NCBI GenBank assembly: GCA_043718245.1 | Contig: JAYSWB010000049.1 | Location: 1-11,163, forward strand | Source: JBAXAB01 sp043718245 | Lineage (GTDB): Bacteria > Patescibacteriota > Minisyncoccia > Phycocordibacterales > CAIZLB01 | Direction of reading: 5' to 3' | Length of the DNA stretch: 11,163 nucleotides | Shown: positions 6,298-11,163 of the stretch, piece after piece | Layout of the letters: the number at the start of each line of letters is the position of its first letter | How positions within the stretch are numbered: the first letter of the stretch is position 1 | Notes under the pieces: model-generated | Database searches by the model: none | What the model saw: only the letters and a program-made list of their open reading frames with translations | Told to the model about the DNA's origin: nothing | Made by a program: the position numbers and the translations under genes

Positions 6298-7044
6298 TTA
6301 AATCTTAGCCGATTCTCCTAAATTATCCCAAGTGTAATTGAATATACCCTGAATCATCTGTGCAAAAGCAGGGGAATCAATAATGATCGATTCAAATCGG
6401 TCTTTTTCAAATACAAAGATAGCTACTTTTTTACCATAAATAGTAAGGTCGCCTGTGAAAATATACTTTTCTGGCATAACTCGGACTTCCTGGCCGCTAT
6501 CCGAACGGAGGTGCTGGTGGCCGTGGTGAACAATAAGTTTGGCAAAAACCTTGGACTTCCTGCGTCTCTCGATCCAAGCAGGGAAGTATTTCGGCAAGAT
6601 TGAATAGAGGTCAGTGTGAGATATCGCATATACAAAAGGCGGCTTTTCGCTTTCAAGGCAGGAAATAATGTCTTCCCAAACAATTTTTAATCCTTCTTTT
6701 CCTGTAAACATGCGAATTGAGGAATCTCCGAGATGAGATTTACTGGTGATGTCTCGCAAGAGGGGGACGAGAGAATCTGCCACTTCCTGTTTCTGCTCTA
6801 GGTTCACTTTGAGCTGATTGACGCTTTCAGGTGTCCAAAACTGCACCTTGTTCTTCCTAAAGGAGGATACGAGGTTTTGATCTCTGAGGTCATTGAGGAT
6901 TGTGTATACGGTCGTCCTGGGTATGTTAGTAGCTTTGGCTACGCCAAGCACCGTATCCTCCAGGCTCTCAAGCAGGTGTAGGTATACCTTGGTGTGGCGC
7001 TCCGAGAAGCCATATTTTTGTAGTAAAACAGTGATTTGGTTCAT
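6298..7044 (-). CDS. TrmB-family transcriptional regulator (second copy)
   Basis: A 248-residue paralogue-like protein with the same plan as the regulator at 4714. Winged helix-turn-helix (about 10-72) with YGFSERHTKVYLHLLES (11-27) and recognition helix IPRTTVYTILNDLRDQNLV (41-59); helical linker (73-103); effector domain (108-240) starting IRMFTGKEGLK (110-120), with AWIERRRKS (156-164), RVMPEKYIFTGDLTIYG (188-204) and final IFNYTW (234-239). This domain is the classical Patescibacteria TrmB C-terminal type. It contains a His cluster, HHGHQH (173-178). The gene lies upstream of the HD hydrolase and divergent from the 7180-10222 operon, with palindromic sites between them, so it is a candidate controller of either or both. 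The ligand is unknown. The start at 7044 gives an N-terminus that aligns with the other regulator. Confidence 0.86.
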   Translation of the reverse strand: MNQITVLLQKYGFSERHTKVYLHLLESLEDTVLGVAKATNIPRTTVYTILNDLRDQNLVSSFRKNKVQFWTPESVNQLKVNLEQKQEVADSLVPLLRDITSKSHLGDSSIRMFTGKEGLKIVWEDIISCLESEKPPFVYAISHTDLYSILPKYFPAWIERRRKSKVFAKLIVHHGHQHLRSDSGQEVRVMPEKYIFTGDLTIYGKKVAIFVFEKDRFESIIIDSPAFAQMIQGIFNYTWDNLGESAKI

Positions 7045-7091
7045 ATAATTTTAATATGTCGGAAAATCGGACACAGTATTAGTATATCATA

Positions 7092-7109
7092 ACCTTTATA
7101 AATAAAGGT
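7092..7109. promoter_or_regulatory. Perfect 18-bp palindrome, candidate operator
   Basis: ACCTTTAT and ATAAAGGT form perfect 8-bp arms around AA, in the divergent gap between the TrmB-like gene and the methyltransferase operon. On the minus strand it lies 5 bp upstream of a -10-like TATACT (7086-7081), covering the region where the -35 would be. This is a fitting site for autoregulation by the TrmB-like dimer (inference). A weaker inverted repeat TGTC-N9-GACA is at 7057-7073. Confidence 0.45.
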
Positions 7110-7146
7110 AAAACTGTGGATAACCTAAAATATGACTGAAAAATAG

Positions 7147-7169
7147 TACAATACTTTAATAATATTGTA
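7147..7169. promoter_or_regulatory. Inverted repeat upstream of the methyltransferase operon
   Basis: TACAATA (7147-7153) and TATTGTA (7163-7169) are inverted around 9 bp and end 10 nt before the ATG at 7180. The arms are AT-rich and resemble -10 elements, so the site may be the promoter, an operator, or chance. No good -35 could be paired with it. Confidence 0.3.
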
Positions 7170-7179
7170 AACTATAGCT

Positions 7180-7941
7180 ATGAAAAACACTATTAAAACC
7201 AATAACGCCAAGGCCTGGAACTCCCTCTATGCGGGCGACTACCACTCTGGGGGCACATATCTTCCAGCATGGGGGCTCCATTCGTCCGGCTCAGACCTTA
7301 CTCCTAAGCTATTAACTATTACGGGTAAGGCAGTATTAGAGATCGGTTGCGGCATAGGAGAATCAGTCCCATTTATCATTAAAAAAGCGCCCAGACAGTA
7401 TATAGGTATCGATATCTCTCAAAATGGTATTAGCGAAGCCAAAAAGAAGTATGGGAATAATGGAATTTCTTTCCAAACAGCAGATATGTCAAAAGACTTC
7501 ACTTATCCTGAGAATACATTTGATGAAGTGTTCAGCGTCTATGGGATCGGCTGGTCGGAAGACATTGAAAAAACGTTATCGGAGATATTCAGGGTTCTTA
7601 AACCCGGTGGAACATTTACCTTTAGTTGGGATCACTACTTGGTGAGGGTAGTAGATGAACAAGAGGGTAAGGTGGTATTCCAAAGTTCATACAATCAGGA
7701 AAAACCAACGGTAAGGTTCAATTGGAATCAGACAGGTTATAACATTCAGTCATTTCAAGCGAAGCCAAGTACATGGTTTGAACTTCTTAGGAAAGCGGGG
7801 TTTGAAGTAACTGCGTTCCATGAGATCACTACAAACAGTGACAAAGAAAAGAAACATGTTTTCTCGAGCACTTACTCAAAAAATAAGTCAAAGATGATCC
7901 CGTTTACATTAGTAATGCAGGCAAAGAAGCCAATCAAGTAA
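7180..7941 (+). CDS. Class I SAM-dependent methyltransferase
   Basis: Rossmann-fold methyltransferase of 253 residues, probably acting on a small molecule; the substrate is not evident. The core is clear: motif I LEIGCGIGE (53-61) binds S-adenosylmethionine, acidic Asp78 in GIDIS (76-80) fits the ribose-binding position, Asp102 in TADMS contacts the adenine region, and the post-motif region FRVLKPGG (137-144) is typical of the Methyltransf_11/25 group. The N-terminus (AWNSLYAGDYHSGG, 12-25) resembles the W-x-x-x-Y lead-in of such enzymes. The C-terminal part (150-253) carries no recognisable target-binding domain. It is the first gene of a four-gene operon, 4 nt before the thymidylate-synthase-like gene, so it may act on a product of that pathway. 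No Shine-Dalgarno; ATG 7180 is the first start in frame. Confidence 0.85.
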   Translation: MKNTIKTNNAKAWNSLYAGDYHSGGTYLPAWGLHSSGSDLTPKLLTITGKAVLEIGCGIGESVPFIIKKAPRQYIGIDISQNGISEAKKKYGNNGISFQTADMSKDFTYPENTFDEVFSVYGIGWSEDIEKTLSEIFRVLKPGGTFTFSWDHYLVRVVDEQEGKVVFQSSYNQEKPTVRFNWNQTGYNIQSFQAKPSTWFELLRKAGFEVTAFHEITTNSDKEKKHVFSSTYSKNKSKMIPFTLVMQAKKPIK

Positions 7942-7945
7942 TTAT

Positions 7946-8782
7946 ATGAAAAACTTCGATACAGAATACAAAGAAATAATTAAAGAGTGTTTAGATGAAG
8001 GTTTCTTGCGGCCAACTCGATCAGGAATTTCAGCGTATAGTCTTTTGGGAAAAACAATTGAACATGATATGAAGCTTGGATTTCCACTAAGCACTCTTCG
8101 CCAAATGCCCCAGAAAAGCATGAGAGTTGAAACTGAGTTCTATCTCAGAGGTTATACAGATAAAAAATGGCTGACCGATCGCGGCTGTCACTTCTGGGAT
8201 CAATGGCAAAGCAATCAATCGGAAAATCCAAATGACCTTGGTCCAACATATGGATTCGAATGGCGAAATTTTGGAGCTGATTATAAAGGCATCGGCGATT
8301 ACACAGGGCAGGGAATTGATCAGATAAAATTACTGATTGAGAAAATCAAAGAAAATCCGGAAAGTAAAAGGCTTGTCGTATCACAGTGGAATCCCAAAGA
8401 CATTGACCAACAATCCATCCCGCCATGTCCGTTCGCTTTCCAAATTCTTAAGTATGGAGATGAACTTAGTCTGATCTTTTATCAGCGAAGCGCAGATTTA
8501 TGTCTCGGTTTACCAAATGACTTTGCTCAACACGCATTACTGCTTCATCTTATTTGTTTGGAAACAGGATATAAGGAAGGAAAAGTGATAGGTATGTTTG
8601 GCCAAGTAGAGTTGTACGAAAACCATATTGATGGAGCAAAGAAGTTATTAGAGGTAGAAAGTTCAAGTTATAGTATTGCTTCTACAGAGGGTTTTACAAG
8701 TGTACTCAATTGGAAGTTTACAGACACAACATTTATTAATTATCAGCATGGGGAGAAAATCAATTTTCCTATTGCCATATAA
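7946..8782 (+). CDS. Thymidylate-synthase-family enzyme, probable dCMP (or CMP) type
   Basis: Pyrimidine-nucleotide C5 methylase or hydroxymethylase using 5,10-methylene-tetrahydrofolate. The ThyA fold is clear along 278 residues: phosphate-binding Arg25 (TRSG), GFPLSTLRQM (45-54), Glu62 (E. coli Glu58), FWDQW (83-87), DLGPTYGFEWR (97-107), catalytic Cys161 in IPPCP, YQRSADLCLGLP (179-190) and ELYENH (222-227). Three positions differ from ThyA: Asp192 replaces the Asn (E. coli 177) that selects dUMP, as in T4 dCMP hydroxymethylase; Pro162 replaces the His after the catalytic Cys; and Glu222 replaces the His (E. coli 207) that binds the sugar 3'-OH. dCMP or CMP is therefore the likely substrate. 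Whether the product carries methyl or hydroxymethyl cannot be read. The C-terminus (KINFPIAI) resembles the ThyA tail. It is second in the operon, next to a LOG-like enzyme and FolD. Plain thymidylate synthase remains possible but unlikely. Confidence 0.85.
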   Translation: MKNFDTEYKEIIKECLDEGFLRPTRSGISAYSLLGKTIEHDMKLGFPLSTLRQMPQKSMRVETEFYLRGYTDKKWLTDRGCHFWDQWQSNQSENPNDLGPTYGFEWRNFGADYKGIGDYTGQGIDQIKLLIEKIKENPESKRLVVSQWNPKDIDQQSIPPCPFAFQILKYGDELSLIFYQRSADLCLGLPNDFAQHALLLHLICLETGYKEGKVIGMFGQVELYENHIDGAKKLLEVESSSYSIASTEGFTSVLNWKFTDTTFINYQHGEKINFPIAI

Positions 8783-8784
8783 AT

Positions 8785-9420
8785 ATGACATTACAAGAAA
8801 TGAAAGAAAAATCGGGTGCGAAGCGTTTTGCGTCAGTACTCGGCAAATCAACAATAGATTCGGAAAGTGAAGAATATAAAGCGATCGAACGGTTTACAGA
8901 AGCACTGCTCAAAAGTGGCTACGGTATTATTCACGGCGGTTATAGCGGTGGAGCAATGTCTGCAACAAGTGACACTGCCAATAAATATATTGCTGAGAAT
9001 AGTCTTTCTCCATTCTTAAACATCGGCGTGCCACAACAACAGCATGATGGTTTATGGGAAAGAGTAAAAGAAGCATCGTTTACTGATGTTTCGGAAGATA
9101 TCTTTCAGCGATTGAAGGTGGTTGTTTCTGGTGATATTGCCGTAGTCTGTCCGCTTGGTGGAGACGGCACTGAGCTAGAAGAAACTACTGTATTCCACGA
9201 AAATGTCGTGAATGATGGAATGAATAAGTATGGGGGACATAATATAAAGATGACACCGCTTATATTCATTCAGACAAAAAACGGCACAGATTGGGAACAT
9301 CTTATTAGAGAAAAAATGAAAACCCTGTGTACGTCAGTAAAAGATCCGAAAGAATATGATTGGCTGCACTTTGTTTACTCGATTGAGGAGTTTGAAAAGG
9401 TAATTCAGAGATATAATTAA
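8785..9420 (+). CDS. LOG-like (SLOG superfamily) nucleotide phosphoribohydrolase
   Basis: Rossmann-type protein of 211 residues resembling the LOG/'lysine decarboxylase-like' family, whose members cleave the N-glycosidic bond of nucleoside 5'-monophosphates to free base and ribose phosphate. Diagnostic segments are HGGYSGGAM (50-58), matching the nucleotide-binding glycine loop, and CPLGGDGTELEE (122-133), a variant of the PGGxGTxxE motif with Leu in place of the first Gly. Residues 153-164 (NIKMTPLIFIQT) fit the following 'kPxxll' strand. The family predicts cytoplasmic action on a nucleotide; the base is unknown. It starts 2 nt after the thymidylate-synthase-like stop, so the two are surely co-translated, and its substrate may be that enzyme's product. 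An insertion at 77-105 (PFLNIGVPQQQHDGLW) is not typical of plant-type LOG proteins. No Shine-Dalgarno. Confidence 0.75.
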   Translation: MTLQEMKEKSGAKRFASVLGKSTIDSESEEYKAIERFTEALLKSGYGIIHGGYSGGAMSATSDTANKYIAENSLSPFLNIGVPQQQHDGLWERVKEASFTDVSEDIFQRLKVVVSGDIAVVCPLGGDGTELEETTVFHENVVNDGMNKYGGHNIKMTPLIFIQTKNGTDWEHLIREKMKTLCTSVKDPKEYDWLHFVYSIEEFEKVIQRYN

Positions 9421-9424
9421 AAAT

Positions 9425-10222
9425 ATGATTATTGATGGTAAAAAAATTGCGGCAGATATGGAGCATGAGCTCAAATTGAAGCTTAAAAATTTGCCCCCGA
9501 AAAAAGTAGCCCTCATTCTATTTGGTGATAATACTGCCAGTGAGCAGTTTGTGAAAATGAAAGAACTCTTTGCTGAGCGTGTCGGTATTTTAACGACCAG
9601 GTTTAAAAAAGAAGTTCGCACTACGGAAGATGCGGTTATCTTTATAAATAGTCTAGATGACACCTATGATGGTATTGTCGTTCAATTGCCGTTGCCTCCA
9701 GGTATCGATACGGAGCAAATCATTTCTTCTATTCCTTTAGATAAAGATATTGATCTCTTGAGTGCGGCCGCCATGGATACATATCGAATGTGTGAAGGAG
9801 ACCTGATGCCTCCCGTAGCAAGGGCAGTTTGGGAAATCATTAAGCGCAACAATATCAATTTGGAGAACAAAAAAATTCTCGTTGTCGGTAACGGAAGACT
9901 CGTTGGTGCACCGGTCGGGGCAATGTTAGTCAAAGAAAAAATTCCCTATATTCAAATAAGGAGAAGCACGCCATCTGACGATCGTCTAAAAGAGATACAA
10001 AATGCCGACATTATTATTACCGGCGTCGGTGACCCGCACTTCATAACACCTGACATGATAAAAAAAGGCGTTATTCTGATTGACGCTGGCACGAGCGAAC
10101 AGACTGGGAAGCTTGCTGGAGATATTAACCCACTGTGCGCTGAAAAAGCTTCATTAATGACACCTGTTCCAGGTGGTGTCGGACCTGTGACAGTGGCTAG
10201 TCTTTTTTGGAATGTGTTATAG
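9425..10222 (+). CDS. folD: Divergent FolD (methylene-tetrahydrofolate dehydrogenase/cyclohydrolase)
   Basis: Cytoplasmic folate enzyme interconverting 5,10-methylene-, methenyl- and 10-formyl-tetrahydrofolate. At 265 residues it is about 20 shorter than usual FolD. Conserved parts: GDNTAS (34-39), catalytic Lys46, VQLPLP (86-91, Gln87), DKDID (106-110), VGNGRLVGAP (154-163) and TPVPGGVGP (246-254). Key changes: Phe42 replaces the active-site Tyr (Y-x3-K becomes F-x3-K); the PCTPxG segment reads PPVARA (129-134); and the Arg-Ser of the NADP site reads Asn-Gly (156-157), which hints at altered cofactor choice or activity. It could be reduced to one of the two activities. It is last in the operon, 4 nt after the LOG-like gene, and could supply or recycle the folate used by the thymidylate-synthase-like enzyme. 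Confidence 0.88.
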   Translation: MIIDGKKIAADMEHELKLKLKNLPPKKVALILFGDNTASEQFVKMKELFAERVGILTTRFKKEVRTTEDAVIFINSLDDTYDGIVVQLPLPPGIDTEQIISSIPLDKDIDLLSAAAMDTYRMCEGDLMPPVARAVWEIIKRNNINLENKKILVVGNGRLVGAPVGAMLVKEKIPYIQIRRSTPSDDRLKEIQNADIIITGVGDPHFITPDMIKKGVILIDAGTSEQTGKLAGDINPLCAEKASLMTPVPGGVGPVTVASLFWNVL

Positions 10223-10226
10223 GGGG

Positions 10227-10261
10227 AAATAAAAACACCTTAACGAAAGGTGTTTTTATTT
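10227..10261. terminator. Strong bidirectional intrinsic terminator after folD
   Basis: AAATAAAAACACCTT and AAGGTGTTTTTATTT form a perfect 15-bp stem around AACGA, starting 4 nt after the folD stop. A and T runs flank a GC-richer tip, so it can end transcription of the operon and also transcripts arriving from the minus strand. Confidence 0.88.
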
Positions 10262-10269
10262 AACTCACC

Positions 10270-10292
10270 AAAAAAGTTACTGCATGTAACCT
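10270..10292 (-). terminator. Intrinsic terminator of the tRNA-Arg transcript
   Basis: On the minus strand AGGTTAC, a 5-nt loop (ATGCA) and GTAACTT form a 7-bp stem with one G-T pair. It merges into a run of six T, about 23 nt after the tRNA 3' end. Confidence 0.65.
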
Positions 10293-10315
10293 TATCGGTA
10301 GGTCTCAATAGTGTG

Positions 10316-10387
10316 TGACCCCGCCAAGAATCGAACTTGGATCAGTAGCTCCGCAAGCTGCTATATTATCCATTATACTACGGGGCC
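10316..10387 (-). tRNA. tRNA-Arg (anticodon GCG)
   Basis: A 72-nt cloverleaf on the minus strand. Acceptor GGCCCCG pairs with CGGGGTC (one G-T), with discriminator A. The D arm is GTAT/ATAT with loop AATGGATA, including GG and an A at position 20, an arginine identity base. Anticodon stem GCAGC/GCTAC has one C-A mismatch and loop TTGCGGA, giving anticodon GCG after T33. The variable loop is four bases. The T arm is CCAAG/CTTGG with loop TTCGATT. CCA is not encoded. It reads CGC and CGU. Most bacteria read these with an ACG (inosine) tRNA, so GCG is unusual. The gene starts 2 nt after the stop of the LAGLIDADG-like gene and must be cut from a joint transcript or have an internal promoter. Confidence 0.9.
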
Positions 10388-10389
10388 TG

Positions 10390-11067
10390 TCAAGAGTAGT
10401 GCCTGGCAAGTTGCCGGCCTAGCTCTAGTAACTCTCTTCTGGCATTGCCTCCGTTATTATACACGGAACATATGCCCATAAAATTCTCCCGAAACTTTTT
10501 AGTTTTGGACCTCGGCTTAATATGGGGTTCCGCAAATCGCCGCAAGGGAACTTTGAGAATCCTAGACCAAAACCTCAGGCACTCATTTTTATCATGATAA
10601 TGGTGAATATGCAATCGAATCCAAAACTTATTTTCGTCGATCACAAAGCATTTTCTCAGTAATGATATGTAAAGACTGAGCAAATCAGGATCAGTATTGA
10701 CTATGGTCAATCCTCCGCCATTTTTAAACTTCGCTCCCTCAGCCCAATACAACATAGCCAAAATTGTTTTCATATAAACTGTACTGCCTATGGGATAGTC
10801 CTTTAATTCCTTGCGGACATTATTAGTAATCATTGTAGTACGCAAAGCATTACGTTTTTTGAGGGCAGCAATAGCAAATTTTCTTGCCTTCTTCAAATGT
10901 TCTTTTTGTCTTGTCCTAAAAATATCCTTATATTTTGGATTGAACCACGTGGAAAGAGTACTTTTTGGTACGCCGAGCTTTCTTGTAATATAGCTGTATG
11001 ACTTCCCATAAACCCTTAATTTTTCAGCTTTTATTTTTATTTCTTGCGGGTGCAGCATATGAACCAT
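10390..11067 (-). CDS. HTH plus LAGLIDADG-like domain protein
   Basis: A 225-residue predicted DNA-binding protein. Residues 8-45 form a resolvase/homeodomain-like helix-turn-helix (YITRKLGVPKSTLSTWF, 26-42). Residues 52-90 are a strongly basic helical linker. Residues 103-111 read LAMLYWAEG, which fits the LAGLIDADG pattern with Glu110 at the acidic metal position. The following TIVNTDPDLLSLYISLLRKC (121-140) and RLHIHHYHDKNECLRFWS (151-168) fit the beta-alpha-beta body of such domains. With one motif it would act as a homodimer. Such proteins are homing endonucleases or domesticated DNA-binding regulators; nothing here shows an intron or intein. A GGAG lies 10 nt upstream of the ATG, the best Shine-Dalgarno-like site in the window. 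Met4 is an alternative start. The stop TGA is 2 nt from the tRNA. Confidence 0.75.
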   Translation of the reverse strand: MVHMLHPQEIKIKAEKLRVYGKSYSYITRKLGVPKSTLSTWFNPKYKDIFRTRQKEHLKKARKFAIAALKKRNALRTTMITNNVRKELKDYPIGSTVYMKTILAMLYWAEGAKFKNGGGLTIVNTDPDLLSLYISLLRKCFVIDENKFWIRLHIHHYHDKNECLRFWSRILKVPLRRFAEPHIKPRSKTKKFRENFMGICSVYNNGGNARRELLELGRQLARHYS

Positions 11068-11131
11068 AGAAATGGTGCTCCAATACTACACTTCCTATAT
11101 GAAGCCACGATCAAAAAAAGTTAAAGAAAAA

Positions 11132-11160
11132 GTAAAATCGGTCCATGTGGCCGATTTTAC
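11132..11160 (-). terminator. Intrinsic terminator of an unseen minus-strand gene at the right edge
   Basis: GTAAAATCGG and CCGATTTTAC form a perfect 10-bp stem around 9 nt; a further CC/GG pairing is possible. Read on the minus strand it is followed by a T-rich tail (about 11131-11110). It probably ends a gene beyond the right edge and insulates the LAGLIDADG-like gene. Confidence 0.7.
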
Positions 11161-11163
11161 CAA

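Noticed and set aside
8785..9420. NAD kinase or diacylglycerol kinase, from the GGDGT string
   Set aside because: The surrounding residues (GGDGTELEE after a V-V-C-P strand, and an upstream HGGYSGGAM loop) fit the LOG/SLOG family; the other kinase motifs are missing.
9334..9663. Minus-strand open frame of 109 codons opposite folD
   Set aside because: It overlaps the clearly coding LOG-like and folD genes on the other strand and shows no domain.
10316..10387. Reading the tRNA as tRNA-Ala (TGC)
   Set aside because: Shifting the loop by one breaks the anticodon stem, and the acceptor lacks the G3-U70 pair of tRNA-Ala; A20 and GCG fit arginine.
10390..11067. Intron-encoded homing endonuclease inside a split tRNA
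   Set aside because: The tRNA is contiguous and complete, with no exon pieces or intron boundaries.
1..11163. Alternative genetic code with TGA as Gly
   Set aside because: TGA ends the 10390-11067 gene at a sensible place next to the tRNA, and the other genes are full length with the standard code.
1..11163. CRISPR array, insertion sequence or prophage
   Set aside because: No regularly spaced repeats, transposase, terminal inverted repeats or phage structural genes were seen.

Overview
The window reads like a genome fragment from a candidate-phyla-radiation (Patescibacteria, Parcubacteria-like) bacterium. This placement is an inference. It rests on two TrmB-family regulators, a shortened and divergent FolD, an HTH plus LAGLIDADG-like protein of a kind common in such genomes, moderate-to-low GC, and an almost complete lack of Shine-Dalgarno sequences. 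TGA is used as a normal stop (gene at 10390-11067), which argues against the code-25 Gracilibacteria/Absconditabacteria.

Layout. (1) 1-1679, minus strand: a membrane-anchored exported protein of unknown function, then peptide deformylase (def), then the start of a NUDIX hydrolase that runs off the left edge. (2) 1680-1917: a non-coding stretch rich in short inverted repeats. (3) 1918-4557, minus strand: a three-gene polar amino-acid-type ABC importer (binding protein, permease, ATPase). The ATPase carries a C-terminal domain that looks like the effector domain of TrmB regulators. (4) 4558-4713: divergent promoters; the plus-strand promoter drives a TrmB-like regulator (4714-5472), probably with a leaderless transcript. 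(5) 5469-7044, minus strand: a second TrmB-like regulator followed by a stand-alone RSH-type HD phosphohydrolase. (6) 7180-10222, plus strand: a tight four-gene operon (2-4 nt gaps) of SAM methyltransferase, thymidylate-synthase-family enzyme, LOG-like nucleotide phosphoribohydrolase and FolD, closed by a strong terminator. (7) 10270-11067, minus strand: an HTH-LAGLIDADG-like gene that ends two bases before a tRNA-Arg(GCG) with its own terminator. A further terminator at the right edge belongs to an unseen minus-strand gene.

Two systems stand out. In the importer, the same sensor-type domain appears both on the divergently encoded transcription factor and on the transporter ATPase, which suggests one ligand may control both expression and transport activity. 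In the 7180-10222 operon, the thymidylate-synthase homologue has Asp where the dUMP-selecting Asn should be, the change seen in dCMP hydroxymethylases. Its neighbours are a folate enzyme that could supply methylene-tetrahydrofolate and an enzyme that may cleave nucleotides to free bases. Together they look more like modified-pyrimidine metabolism than plain dTMP synthesis. Both ideas are inferences from sequence and need alignment and biochemistry.
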